Origin: Tetmemena sp. SeJ-2015
Taxonomy: Eukaryota; Ciliophora; Spirotrichea; Sporadotrichida; Oxytrichidae
Direction: 5' to 3'
DNA: 64,000 bases
Assembly (NCBI GenBank): GCA_027382625.1
Contig: JAJKFJ010021982.1
Coordinates: 1-64,000 of the forward strand
The notes beneath the pieces were generated by a model. It did not search any database and was not told where the DNA came from. It worked only from the letters and a program-made list of their open reading frames with translations. The translations under genes were made by a program, and so were the position numbers. Shown in pieces: positions 42,185 through 54,381 of this stretch; within the stretch, counting starts at the first letter, position 1, and each line of letters starts with the position of its first letter.

Positions 42185-44990
42185 TCATTCAATGAATTTA
42201 TAATTAACCTATATTGCTAATCTATTATTTAAAGCATGATTATCCATAGAATCGTGCAACTATTTTTAGCCAAGTTTAATCTCCTCTTTATTTAAGATGC
42301 TCTATTTTTTATCTGGTCGACTGCTTTTGCCAATAAAAGTCTTCGCGTTTTTCCTCGATTATTCAAACTTTACACTCTTAAATTCAGAGGAATCACTCTC
42401 GTCGTTTCTCATGCCATAAGCATCTGGCATACTTGGAGGGAACAAGCTCATAATCAGCTAGTTCTAAATCATACCTTGACTACTTTTCAAAGATCTCTAA
42501 GGCTAGTATTCAGATGAAGAGTGAGAAATCTAGGAGCCCTTTAATACGACATCTAAGTTATGCTCTTAGTCTTGCTCAAGGGCTTCTTCTATTAGCTCAC
42601 TCGATTTTAAATAAGGGCTTGTATTATCAACATCTGCACCTAGCTTTTTCCTCTTCTACTTCATCCAGGTGATCAGTTCTCTTTCTCTACATTTCAAGAA
42701 GCTTTGCGGTGCTAGTTGATGAAACTGAGTTCGCTCTGAGTTCAGGTATAACTGAGCTGTAAGCGATTTACCTCATGAAATTTCTAATATGCATCATAGA
42801 ATCCTGCTCATCTGTTATATTGAATTTCAAGTTCTCATTCCCGAATAAAGTTGCATGGCAGTTATTGTAGAGAATCTTGAAATTATCCACAAAATTTGGC
42901 TCCTCTTAACAGTAGTGATACCCTCTTTCATGAAGCAAGTCATTTCTCGCACTTTCTGAAGAATGAGAAGATGGAACCTATGCTGACTAGAGAGATTCAT
43001 TAGATGAGTAGAAATAGTTTTCAATGAGTTGAGGCCGCTCCTTCTATGTTTTGAAGCACAAGTATTGGGGGATCTTATTCTTATAAGTGAAGTCGTATAA
43101 GCATATGGGCCACTCTTAGTTGCAGTTGAAGATTTCCATAAGAGAATTTTCATAGGTATCTAGTGACCTATGGAATATTTCTTTCTGGGGCGAATCGGAT
43201 TACTCATGCATTTTCTAAAGTCCTGCGTAGAGATAAAACTTGTTCATAAACTTTAGTCTCTGATAAGTTCCTTTCACTTCGTCCTTACTCTGCACTAATT
43301 TGAGAAGCTCTTTCTCCACTACAGGTCTCTGCTCATCTCTGAGTCTTTTGATTTCTTTGTTGGAGATTTTAAACCTTGGCAGCTCAGCAGTTTGGATCAG
43401 AGTTTTAAAATCCTGAAACTTTCTTGGGAAGGACTCAAGCTTCTCGAAAATGTCTGAAAATTCAGTCGCCTTCATGAGATCATTTTTCATAAGATAGAGA
43501 AGTGCCAGCGACACTTTGAAGATAATTTTTGTGCCTTAGAGAAAGAAAAGATCCCAAACTTTCACAGAGACCTCTGCTGGAAGATTATAACTCAAAAAGC
43601 AGACGAGCCATTGAAATGCTAAGAGACTAGCATCGAAGCCGTTTCTCTCTAAGTGGCTACAAAGATCGGGCAATCTCATCCTAAACTATTCATAGAATAT
43701 CTTTTGGTCGATAACAACACCTATCATGTTAGAGTAATAGTCAATTGGAAGCATTGACTCTATCATCATTGTAAAAATCCAAAATGCCTCATTTTCATCC
43801 TCATCTTCTCCAAACCGTTATTAAGTCTAATGATTTCTGAGCCTATTTGTAGTGGAGGTTGAAGTTTACATCGTGTTCTTTCTGATACTGGCAGGTCTTT
43901 CATTTTCTACTCTACTTATAATAGGAGGGTCTCCACTCTACATTACTTTCAGTATTCGCCCTACCAAAAAGTTCATGCCTTAGCAATAACCGATAGTGGG
44001 ATTTCTCTTCGTATAAACTGTTAGCACATTTCTAAGTTTTTCAATTAGCTGTTCAGACTTATTGATCCTCAGTTCAAAGAAGGTCCTTCTTAAGTCCAGG
44101 TTGATTTAATTGAAGCATGGATTAGGATAATTCATCTCTTAGTCTCTCATATTTCTATAGTAATTCCAATTTTCTGGCAAGGTCATAGCAGCTGCCGCAC
44201 CAGATGCTCTTAACCAAAGGTGTTTTCTGTACTTTTCTGATAGCCCTTGCTTACAAAACTGCTTAAGAATTTTCCTCTCATCTTTAGAGAGTGTTTGCAG
44301 CTTGTTTCTAATGAGAAGGTTCTCTAAAATGTCTTCTTACTCTTACTGCGTTAATTTAATTCTTACACGCTCATAATTTTGAGCTCTTTCTACTTAGACT
44401 ATTCTTCGTTTTCTACCTTTGGTACTCCTCTTTTTCCCTTTCTTCTTAAAGAGTTTCTTGTGAGTAAAGATGTCATAGTCTTAATAGAACTCTCCAGTGC
44501 CGGCGTGTTCATACTCTGTATCTGTTTGAAAGCTGCTCTCTAAGTTATCATTTTCTCCCTACTCTGTTCCGTTGTAGTCGTAATTCTGAAAATCAAGTTC
44601 CTCGTCATCTCTTGAGGTCGAATGGACGTTCACTGAGTCTTTCCGTACTTATCTTATCTTGGGAAGAACCTCGCTCTAGAGGAAAATAGATCTCTGTTAG
44701 GATCTCTGTCGGGATTTCGTGCGCCAAAATTATTATTATTTGCTTGTGCTTTTTACTGCTTAGAGGGATAAAGTTAATCCTGATCATCAAATTCAAATAA
44801 TTCTTCCTCCACTTCATTCTAACTGCTCACTTTAATTTCTTCGATCTGTAGCTTTTATATTGGGCTTTAATTCATCGCTTTGTCTTTCTTTTCATAGGAT
44901 TTCAGTTCTTCAAGGTACTATTTTCCACTCGTTTTGGGCTTTTATCTATCTTAGCTATTTTAAACTTAATGAAAATTGTAGATTGAGATA
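42185..44990 (-). CDS. TBC-domain Rab GTPase-activating protein
   Basis: GAP for Rab GTPases in membrane traffic. Only the domain class is certain. The N-terminal part is Asn/Asp/Glu-rich and basic (THKKLFKKKGKKRSTKGRKR). The TBC domain then runs from about 44270 to 43400: LWLRASGAAAAM, the arginine-finger motif INLDLRRTFFELR, YTKRNPTIGYCQGMNFLVGR with the Gln finger (YCQG), ENEAFWIFTMMIESMLP, FQWLVCFLSYNLPAEVSVKV and VWDLFFLQGTKIIF. The tail is Ser/Glu/Lys-rich to TGA at 42185-42187. A 47-nt IES (44610-44661) is resolved; another interruption lies between GYCQGMNFLVGRIL and EDENEAFWIF (about 43800-43980). The start is approximate, because the N-terminal exons near 44830-44990 also shift frame. 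Confidence 0.85.
44610..44661 (-). other. IES in TBC gene, 47 nt, pointer CAAGA
   Basis: TCTTG on the plus strand at 44610-44614 and 44657-44661. Removal joins SSRARFFPR to DDEELDFQNYDYNG in frame. Otherwise the upstream frame meets TGA after DKYGKTQ. Confidence 0.75.
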
Positions 44991-45632
44991 TGGACAAACT
45001 ATATGCAAGTTTATCTTGTGATGTGAGGTTTTTGATTGGAATTATTATCATTCATTTTATTTATTTCTTCTTTTCTCTATTTCATGCAATTTGTCCTCAC
45101 TAGAAATCTTAAATCGAATTGAGTTGCGCCAACTCTCTCTATAGAGAGACCTAATGAAACCAACTTATATTCTATACCCAACATCTAATCTAGGTAGCTG
45201 TCGGAGACAAGCTAAAACTCTAGAAGTGACTAAGTGTGGAAGTGTGTTGTATTTAGTATTTGTATTAATGCGGATTTGTAGGCGCTCAGGAAGATTCTAA
45301 AAGATGGGCGGGAGGTTCTCCCTCCAAGGGCTGCCGTCCTAAAGAATGGACTCTATCACATTTCTTATCTGTAACATGACTTTGAGTGAGAACGCCTTAA
45401 TTTAATTAATTTTGTGATACTCTTCTCTCTTTCTTATTTTATCTGGGAATAAGTGAATAAGCGAAAGAGGGAAATGTGTCTGCTGGAAATAAATTTTAAA
45501 TTTTAATTTGAGATTTAGCTTTCTTTTGTCTCAGATACTTATTCAATTACGCAAACTTAATTCACACAATCTCAAACAAATTATAAAATTCATTACTGAG
45601 GGAAAATATGTGATGATTTGCAATTTTTATGA
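44991..45632. other. Intergenic between divergent TBC and coiled-coil genes
   Basis: AT-rich sequence with no supported gene. As the space between two divergent genes it should hold both upstream regions. Confidence 0.4.
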
Positions 45633-47663
45633 ATGGGTGAAAAGAAATCGTAGATGAGATTACAGATTCCAAACTCAATGAGTCAAGAATCCTGCAATTC
45701 AAACTAAGGTGATTGACTATCAATCTTCAGCTTTGAGGAGCAGTCCTAAGAAAGCTAAGGTCAATCAACAAAATATTTATTGTATCAGAGTGCAAGGTTG
45801 ACAATAAGAAAGAGGAGAACGCAGACCGCAAAAACCACAACAAAACCTTTTAATTTGATATAGAAGAGGTCAGCGACAGAATCCAATCACATCATTTGCT
45901 ATTATATAGAGATTAGTCAATTTACATTAAATGAATTGAATAGTTGAAGGATCAGATACTTGAGCTGCAAGACTCAAGAGAGAGCATTCTTTAGTTCAAG
46001 ATAGTAAGACCTCTATTTCTTAACTTTCATAGAACCTCAGCACTCTCATGTCTTTGAGAGGCAAAACCCTTAAGCTCTTAGACAAATACTGTCATCACTT
46101 TAGAGCAGATCAAAAGCTTTTACTCGTAAACTTATTACATATAGATTCTTAATAAGCCTAAATTGCAATGCTTTACTTTGATTACTTTGCATAAATTTTG
46201 TAGGAGCTTGGCCAATTTCAAGATCAAATTACAGATATAGAGTGTCATGCTAAAAGTATTTCAGAGGAGCTAGAGAGCGAGGGCCAGGTTGGAATACTAG
46301 ACTTCTATTTCGAAGAGTTGGAGAAGTCCCACCAACTGCAACTCAAGTCCTCTCCTTGAAAGCAAACCACAGACCAGCTCTTAGAAAAGTTACTCAGCCC
46401 TGGAAGTTGCTTTTTTTGTGTTTTATGTGAAGAGATAAGAGCAAGGTAAAGAGAGAACTGGAGGGGCCTTCACAGACCACAAGTACGATGAGGATATCAA
46501 GGCCCTCTAACTCATGATCAACTCCATCTAGTAAAAACAGACTCACCATTAGAGAGTGCATTTGACTTCAGAACATGCAAGAAAGAGTCTGCCCCTCAAA
46601 TTCAGCCAGTCACTTAAGTCCCCTAAAGTAATTAGCCTGGACTTGAATAAATTAAAACCTGACCACAGGTAGATTTTAAACCAGAAGATCATCAAGCCAT
46701 CAAAAAATAAGAAGCCTAACTCCAAATCTCCCAAGAAGATCAGGATTATTGAGAGAAAATATATTATTCTCTTTTATTAACAAAATGGATTACTTCGATT
46801 ATCCTCTTCAATTTATTAAACGTAATTGTAGAAAAGCTTAATATTATTTTTGCTTTAAAACTTGTTATTTATTCTGCTTACTTTCCAATATAAAGAAAGA
46901 ACTAGAGCAGAAGAGATCTAGAAACTAGGAGTTCAATAGCAAGGCTAATACAGGAGAATCCATGAGCCACATAATAGAACAAAGACCCTCTACCTAAGGC
47001 CATAGCTTCAACTCTAAGTTTGAGGAACCCTCCTAACGCAAAACTGATGAGATCTCATTCGAATTTAGTGATAGCTGCAATAACTCTAAAATACTTGGCA
47101 GCTCAACTTCTTAAAAGTTCTTAGACTTAATTTGCATTTTAATTAGTTTGGAATGACGTCCTATCAACCTGAAGTTGAGCTAGACAGCTTGCCTTTCAAT
47201 ACCTCCTCCTTCGGAAATACTATGCCTTTAAATACAAATTTGATATAAATGCGGCTTGATCTGAAGTGCTTAATGACTGAGGAGCTTCTTTTAAACTTTT
47301 TTTTAATTCTCCCATAAAGTTCCTTTGAGCAACACATCAAGCTGAGGGCATGTTCGGATGTCTCCTCTGACCTGGGAGCTTCATTGAGTCAGCTGTAGAT
47401 GAAAATGAGCTGCTCCCAAAACAGCAAGATGTAACAAGTAAGAGACCTTCAAGAGCAGCGTCTTGAAGCATATAGATAAAGAAAGTTAAAAGTATCAGGA
47501 CAAAAAGTTTAGACTCAAACTTTAAAAGAGACTCCAGGATGATTAAATTAAGTTATTTTTCAAATTTTTAAATGAAGAGAACAGAATGATAGCAGAGGAA
47601 AATAAGAACATATCCAGAGAGTGCTACGTGAGGAGCTGTGAAAATTATTGTGCTATATTTTGA
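45633..47663 (+). CDS. Coiled-coil protein of unknown function
   Basis: Not assigned to a family. The proposed ATG at 45633 gives MGEKKSQMRLQIPNSMS. Protein-like segments in several frames follow, separated by AT-rich pieces (for example 46010-46200 and 46750-46880) that look like IESs or introns. Recognisable parts include DRIQSHHLLLYRDQSIYIKQ and ISEELESEGQVGILDF (helical, heptad-like), a basic Ser/Pro/Lys-rich part (LKSPKVISLDLNKLK, KPSKNKKPNSKSPKK), a Ser/Glu-rich part (ESMSHIIEQRPSTQGHS), and a last helix MIAEENKNISRECYV ending at TGA 47661-47663. There are no membrane segments or catalytic motifs. A cytoskeletal role is possible but not shown. Confidence 0.55.
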
Positions 47664-47889
47664 TGGTTTAGATACTTAACACTTTTACAAATGCAATGAA
47701 TGAATCTGGGGAGCTATCAAGATAATAGATAGATGCCCAAGTAGTTTGAATGATTAAGCTATTCTATTCTATAAATATCATAAGCTTAGAGAGAGTGAAT
47801 ATTTCATAATCCGGTTTTCTATAGTCAAGAAGATTCTGCAGTTTTATTTATCAGTGATTACATGATTGCTGCGTAGCATGGTTCGTTGC

Positions 47890-48123
47890 TCATTTTCCTG
47901 ACTTTTGTAGAATTTTGATTCCATACATGATGGACCAAATCCACCCAATGAGCAGAATTGTGAGGAAGAATTAGCAGATTCCATAGAGAACTCCCGCTGC
48001 ACAGTGTTATCCACAGCAAGCATTAAGAATAGTGCCACTTCCTGGAATGAAGATGTTAAGTACGAGACAGAGCGTAGCCATGACAGTGTTCATGGGGTTG
48101 ATGGTTTCGTCTGGACAGCACAT
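47890..48123 (-). CDS. SPEC3/Stum-family small membrane protein
   Basis: A single 77-codon frame without interruption, ATG at 48123 to TGA 47890-47892. It begins MCCPDETINPMNTVMATLC, has a first hydrophobic segment (TLCLVLNIFIPGSGTIL) with the family-typical 'N-x-F-x-P-G-x-G-T', a short Cys-containing loop (NACCGQHCAAG), and a second membrane helix (FFLTILLIGWIWSIMYGI) with 'IGWIWSI..GI', diagnostic of SPEC3/Stum proteins. Members are two-helix membrane proteins linked to cilia and mechanosensory neurons in animals. The complete, compact frame in germline DNA shows that some genes here lack IESs. The role in a ciliate is inference. Confidence 0.8.
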
Positions 48124-48408
48124 TTTTAATTTTTCGATATATTATCTATTATTTTATTAATCAAGAAGTAAAGAGGCTTTTTAATCAATGTTTGGATATT
48201 TCTTGCTCTCTAGATTCTCAGATTCACTAATTGATTGATAGGTTCGATTAAATGTGCATGTGATGTGGAACAATTTTCTGATTAGGGGTGAGCTTCGAAT
48301 TGAAGTAAATTAACCAGGTTTTTCAAAATATAGCAGGGATATTTAAAATGCGATTATTATAGATTTCAACAGACCAATTAAAAACTAAAAATTCCACAAG
48401 ATTAACAC

Positions 48409-50198
48409 ATGGTAGAGACAGACAGCAAAGCTAAATAAGAATTAGAGCAGCAAAGGTAGAAGAGCCATCTTGAGTTGGGAAGAGAATTCTTTGTGGAGAC
48501 TCTTTTCAAAATTATAGAGGATGTCATGAGAACTGATGAAGAATGGCTAGAACAGAGGATAAATAAGGATCAGCAAACTTTGATCTAACATGAGAGCGAA
48601 CCAATACCAATTGAAGAAGCTTATTAAGTTATAATTTAAAGCAATATCTACTCTTGGGATAAAGACAAGAAATTTCTCTTATATTTTTAAACTCATAGTA
48701 CTTCCCTCAAATCACTCATTCAAATTTACTTGACAAATATTAAATTAACTCATGTGAAGGTCTTTCAATAGAATAGGGGTGGTCTGTGTGGATTCCATGC
48801 CTACCACAACACTAAATGCTTCATTCAGGCTATTCTTGCAAGCAATAGCACTCATAGACTACAAGCTCTAGTCAATTCCTAATCTATCACAAATTATTTA
48901 TTTACTGGAGAGACTACCAGAGAAGCCTCAACATACTCTTGAACTTATTTAATCACTCTATACTTTTTAACTGCTCAAATTAGTACTAAATTTTAAGTTA
49001 GGTTTCAATTCAAATTTCTTAAGTTTTAATTGTTTACGTGAATAAGTCTGACAAGAAGTCTCTAGTAGAAGAGTGCAGCCCTCTTGAGAGGAGTCATCTA
49101 AGATATTTGCTGATGAAAGATTAAGAAATAGTGGATCTGACACATAATGATAGGGGTGTGTAAATCTTCATGCACCCATTTTTGTTTGCGTTTGGCCTAT
49201 TACAGCACACAGTAGAGCAAATCAAGGATATCGACACTAGCATACAAAAATTTAGACATACTCATAGCGAAGCAATCTTCACTTTCTTTATCGGAGCAGT
49301 GAATCATTGGGTCTCATTGATCATTCATAAGCCTGCTGGCGAGAGTTAATAACTCAGATTTTACCTGCTTGATTCCTCTAACCTTAAGTACTTATATATT
49401 GAAATATTTGTTGCTACTTGGATAAGGTAGATCAATAGCTCCCTGAGGTAATGGAGAAACGCTCACGTAAAAAGGTTTTAATGGGAATGAAAGAGGCCTC
49501 ATCCTTTGGATTGAAGATGTCAATACATTCACTCTTTGACTTGAGAAAAACTCTAGAGATAATGACAGATGTGTTTAGCGGCACATCTTCTTTGTCGCAG
49601 TATTACTGTAGCTCATTCACTTGCAACATGCTCAAGCAGTTTCATCAATTCACTGAGTCATTAAATCCCAACACAGATGAGTTGCAAGTGCCGAAGAATC
49701 CGATGTTTGCGCAAAAAGATAACAGCTAAGCAACCCTAATCTAACTAAATGTTATTGTAATAAGTGATGAGGAGTCGAAATCAATGAGCAAGTATGACTT
49801 GCAGGAGTTCCTCTTTCCCTATAAGAAAGTGAGAGGGATCTACGACTATCTTAATACACTGAGCTCAGAGGATGATCTGCTTTCAATTTTCGATTTGATC
49901 ACTACATTCATTTTTGCAGGTTAGCGCCCTCAGCACATAGAAGCAGACATCAATCGGAACTTGCATGCTTTTGGTAAAGAAGGTTTCTTTGAGGCAGATC
50001 TCTAAGCGCTTCTAAATTGGTCTGAATGCCTGTGCTAGTATGATCTTAAGCTCAAGGGACTCATGAGCGAAGAGCAGCTTTCAGAAGTGAAAGACAAGGA
50101 AGGGATTAGACTATACAAACAGCTAATTAAACTGGCTTTAGAACTATCCAAGAAAATCAAAAAGCCAAGTTTTATCAGTAGATTTATAAAGAAGTGAT
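48409..50198 (+). CDS. Papain-like cysteine peptidase candidate (deubiquitinase-like)
   Basis: The ATG at 48409 gives MVETDSKAKQELEQQRQKSH, then an acidic helical region. A Cys-protease-like triad is visible: NRGGLCGFHAYHNTKCF near 48775-48820 (candidate nucleophile Cys in GLCG, with a preceding Asn-rich loop), FIGAVNHWVSLIIHK near 49290-49330 (candidate His in NHW), and YLLDSSNLKYL near 49365 (candidate Asp). This C-H-D order and the 'HW.slii' and 'lDS.N' contexts are those of papain-fold CA/CE-clan peptidases, many of which cleave ubiquitin-like proteins. The C-terminal part is helical and charged, ending ISRFIKK at TGA 50196-50198. Introns or IESs break the frame near 48900-49030, 49345 and 49450. 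I could not assign a named family. Confidence 0.5.
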
Positions 50199-50403
50199 TG
50201 ATCGTGTTCTCATAATTTCTAATATATCTCTTCACAATAAGCAGCTACTTTCATCCTATGAGAGAGAGATAAAAGTATAGTAAAGATACGAGGTTAAGAC
50301 CGTGGAAATAAATATTAAGGAGTATATAATAGGGAGGATCAATTAGTAGTAAAAATTTTGAGAGAAACTAAAAGTAATCGTGAAAGAAGGGTCACGTTCA
50401 CCT

Positions 50404-51237
50404 TCAGATGATGATTGGTCTTGAGGCCTTGAAGTCGGTCTTGAGGTTCTTGGTAGGAGCTCTCTTGACGGGGTGGACCTTGGGGAACTTGACGGAGACC
50501 TTGGAGAAGGCTCTGGAGTGCTCTCTTCTGGCATCAGCGCTGCTCACAATGCTGGTCTTGATGATCTGAATTGACTCATGAGGAGCTCTGTGTCTGCCGC
50601 TCAATTCCATGTCTATAACCCAATTAAGATTCGAGCTCGCTTGAAAAAAGAGGCCGAGTGAGATCGGAAAGGAGGACAGAGGGGACTTACACATTTGAGA
50701 AACGGCACCAGCGAGGGTGGTGTCTCTGAATTCCTTGTACATGTTGATGGGGTCAGTTCTTGACAAGTATCTCAACACGATACCGTAGTTCTTCAAAACG
50801 GCGGGGCTCTTCTCGAACACCTACATTAATCGCTTAGTTCAAAAATTAAAAGTAGACTTATAATGAAGATAGGATGGATCTTTATATTTTTCAGAGCCTC
50901 GAATGCGGAAGAGAGCGCGCAAAGGGAAGTGCGGAAAGTGGGACCTACCTCTGAGACGGAGACGATCTCTCCTTGGATCTTTCTGACTTTGTGTTGTCTC
51001 TTCATGTGGTACCAGAACTTAGACTTAGCGAGGACGGCGTTCTTGGCGAAGACTCTCATTCTGTAGAGCTTGGGCTCGGGATCTCTCTTGCTGGGCAAAC
51101 CTCTTCCGATCACGAAGTACTGTCAAATAGTTTGAGATAGTTCATATTTTTGTGTCTGACCTAAGGGAAAGGATCAGTAAAGCAACTATCAAGCGTACCT
51201 TGGATTGCATTGACTCAACGCCTACTCCTTTAACCAT
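50404..51237 (-). CDS. RPL18A: Ribosomal protein eL20 (L18a), large subunit
   Basis: Cytosolic 60S ribosomal protein. Four exons in order: MVKGVGVESMQSK from the ATG at 51237; YFVIGRGLPSKRDPEPKLYR through KIQGEIVSVSE; VFEKSPAVLKNYGIVLRYLS through AVSQM; and YMELSGRHRAPHESIQI to the end FKASRPIII, TGA at 50404-50406. The three introns begin GTACGC, GTAGGT and GTAAGT and end ACAG, GTAG and ATAG. These typical GT-AG introns (about 78 to 130 nt) show that ordinary splicing coexists with IESs. The protein is colinear with the family over its whole length, and the basic C-terminus is intact. GC content is higher than in the flanks, as expected for a highly expressed gene. Confidence 0.95.
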
Positions 51238-51550
51238 TTCTCTTTTATCTATAATGAAATAATAAATCCTGCTCGCAGATATTAAATACCACCCCCACAA
51301 TATATTTAATAAGCTTTAATCGATTTAATCACCCCTCTCATTCATTAATCACTTAGAGTTATATATAAACTTAATTTATAAGGGAATGTGATAAAAAAGT
51401 TTCAATTACGAAAAAAAATAGAGAGACACACACAACCCTTTATTAATTTATTAAGACCTCATTTATATTGCTAAAAATGTTTTTCTAGAGTACAATTTGA
51501 CATTTTTTAATTGAAGAATAGCAGAAACATATTTTGTAATTAAATTCTAT
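51238..51550. other. Intergenic between eL20 and DNAJC11 genes
   Basis: AT-rich sequence with a poly-A run near 51412; no gene seen. It contains the upstream region of the eL20 gene. Confidence 0.4.
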
Positions 51551-54224
51551 TCATAGCACGTCTGTGGGGATGACTAGTTGTGGCCTGCTGAAATCGTATA
51601 TGAGTGTATTCTCCAGTTCTCTGTATTTATATCTTAAGTAGAGAAGTTTCTTGCTCTTTGAATTTGCACAGGGGTCAAAAATTCCTCTTATCTCCTCAAA
51701 CTCCTTCTGGAGGGTAAGCGTACTGTTCTGCACCAATAAATTAAACTCACACTAACTTTAAATATATTTAGACTTAAACCTACATCTGAAGCTGCTTGGC
51801 CACCGGCAATACTTAGTTGCTGAAGTACTGGTTGGAGGTAGTCGGAATCTTGAAAACAAGCAGCCCTGATTCTATTTGATAGATGTGATCCGCCAATCCA
51901 TAGTAGGCCTCTATGATCACCAGTCCCATTATTCTAGTCTCTGAGTTGAAACTGGAGTTCAAGAATATCTGATTCTGCCTCAGGTAGTAAGATAGAATAC
52001 AAATACATCTATTTAGTCGTTGACTCTCTCTGTATGTTCTTTATAGACTTCAAATGCTGCGTTGCTCTCACTGCGAGATTTGAAAGCATTTCTTGCTTTA
52101 ATCTTTCTGTAAGTGAGGTACATAGCTATATTAGAAACTGCTAGTAGACCTGCCGTCAGAAGTAGAGCCGGCTTGTTATCTATTTTCTTGCAAGTATAGA
52201 CAGGCAAATAAAGATGAACGTTTTAAGATTATTCATAATATTTTTAAGCACTTTAATGCTCAAGTTTTGATAACTCAAGGAAAAGACGATAAAAGAGTGG
52301 TGCAACTCTGTCATATTGCTTTTGAAGTAGGTTTGGAAAAAGACTCCAGACTTCAAGGCTGAAGTTAAGTTGTAGTTAACTCCTACGGTCGAAGTCAGCT
52401 CTTCAAACCCATTAGTTATTTCTATATTCGCTCCTATAGTCACGTTCAAATAATATAGAACTATATAAAGTGAATGAAAATTTATAATGAGATTAATTTT
52501 AAAATATTAAAAATAAAATGCAGAAAAAGATTAAAAATGAAGGCGAATAAAATTAAAGAGGATGAAGATATTCTTATTTATTATACATTTTTAAATTATT
52601 TAAATTATAAATTTGTTCTTATTAGGCTCGTAAGAGAGTGAGGGTATTATTTTATAGCCATTTATAAAATTAATTAAAAAGAAAGCCAATAAAAAATTAA
52701 ATATAATAAGATTTTTAATTAATCTGACCTAGGTTAAATTCTTAAATTTAATATGTGACTAAGGAATTAATTATATTTTTATAATCATAAATTATATTTT
52801 AAAGCCATTTGAGCTTAACTTTGTTCCCAAAGTACATGTCAGACTTCCTTAAATTAAATTACATATTTTATATACATTTTATTAACTTCCTGCCTAAACA
52901 CAACATAAAATTTTAAAAATCCTTGAGATCAAATTTTCTGGAGACTCCTAATGTTGAAGACTCATCTGCTATGCTGTAGATCCCAGACAGGTTACAAAAC
53001 TTAGGAGTGGTAAATCCAACATTGCAGGCGATTCCGTTCTATGAAATGGAAGTTCTCGTCTTCAGGGTCAATTTGTTATTGAAAATGCTCTTTCTCAATT
53101 CATTCACTGTAAATTTAAAAATTTATTATGCTTGTGATATAAAATACATAACAATAATTTAGCTTTATACATTTTAATACTCATTAAAGTGTATTTAAAT
53201 ACTTATACAGATTTCGAGTAATTTAATTTTTTAAGTGCCATATAAATCTTCCTACGTTTTCCATCTCTAATCTATAAATCATTCTAAATATAAATGAATA
53301 TTATATTAAATAGTTATAATTGGTAAGCACGAAGCTATCATCTCTGTTTTGGTAAATATTCTACACAAATTTTATAAATGAATTATTCATACTTTAATCG
53401 TGAATGAATCGCTGTAAAGGTAACTTAAAATAATAATGATGATAATTTCAATCCATTTTTATTAAACTGTGCGCAATCTTGTATGAACTGACGCCTATGT
53501 TTTGCTTGAGATTGCTAATAGATGAGAATCCAAGAGAAAGCTGATGCTTGGGATTCATTATTGGAATCACAAAGCCAATGTTAGTATTCATAGTCATTAT
53601 CCTTATCAGCTTCATTGATATTAAATTAATTAGAGATAAAATTATTTTGATCTAAAAAGCTAACCTGCTTGATAGTATTGATTGTAGTGATGGATAAAAT
53701 GCTTTGCATTCACGCCAATTTCAATGCCGAAGCTTCTTTGATACTACCCATTTAACTGATTTGAGATATTCCTTTGCATTAGAGTCTTGCTTTTCCTCAG
53801 AATTTTCTATACTTGCTTTTAGAAAAGAGAATAATGAAAATGCAGAACTTAGTTAGATATCTATGGAGTATTTGTTACTTACTTCTTCTATTAGTTATTT
53901 TTCCTCTGGAGTTAATTCTGAATTTCTGAGCTCTTGTGACAAGTCAATAAAGTAGTGGTTGTAAGTTTCATAGGTCTTCAGCCCCTGCATTCCATAGTGA
54001 TCATAAATTAGTCGAGTGATTGGATTCACAAGATAGCTGTAGGCGATTTGTATTTGCACGAAAAGGTAAGAGCCCTGCATTTAGCCAACCTTATCTGGGT
54101 GGGTGTACAACGACATCTTCCTAAACTTCTTTTGAATTTGCTCTTGAGTGGCTGTCTTTGACACATTTAGCACCCCATAGAGGTCTATATCTTTTTCTAG
54201 ATTTTCCAAATTCTGCGATGCCAT
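51551..54224 (-). CDS. DNAJC11: DNAJC11 homologue (mitochondrial J-domain protein)
   Basis: J-domain protein with a DUF3395-type C-terminus; in animals it is associated with the outer membrane and the MICOS/cristae machinery. The ATG at 54224 gives MASQNLENLEKDIDLYGVL, a J domain with LYTHPDKVG (HPD about residues 41-43), then YSYLVNPITRLIYDHYG. A beta-rich middle follows (MNTNIGFVIPIMNPKHQL, LTLKTRTSISQNGIACNVGF, IEITNGFEELTSTVGV), then a membrane segment (ALLLTAGLLAVSNIAMYLTY). The conserved tail has GLVIIEAYYGLA, VQNSTLTLQKEFEEIRGI and FDPCANSKSKKLLYLRYKY. TGA at 51551-51553. At least two AT-rich gaps, about 52455-52920 and 53110-53460, interrupt it and are likely IESs. Confidence 0.85.
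52455..52920. other. Probable IES inside the DNAJC11 gene (boundaries not fixed)
   Basis: About 450 bp of very AT-rich DNA lie between coding segments ending SRKFDLKDF and starting NVTIGANIEI. No protein-like frame is seen. The pointers could not be chosen with confidence. Confidence 0.5.
53110..53460. other. Probable IES inside the DNAJC11 gene (boundaries not fixed)
   Basis: About 350 bp of AT-rich DNA separate the segment ending SSYKIAHS from the one starting ELRKSIFNNKLTLK. No coding character is seen. Confidence 0.5.
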
Positions 54225-54381
54225 TTCTTTATCCACAAATAATTTGATAACAACTTCTGTTTGAATTTTAATTTTACTTCCTTTATTGCTCGCAATTTTA
54301 ACAACGAAATAGAGTGAGATCAAATAGAGATGACTAAATAATACTTTCATAATGATTTGTAATGTAGATAATTTGATTGAT

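Noticed and set aside
50404..51237. Gaps in the eL20 gene as IESs
   Set aside because: All three have standard GT...AG borders matching exon phases, so they are introns.
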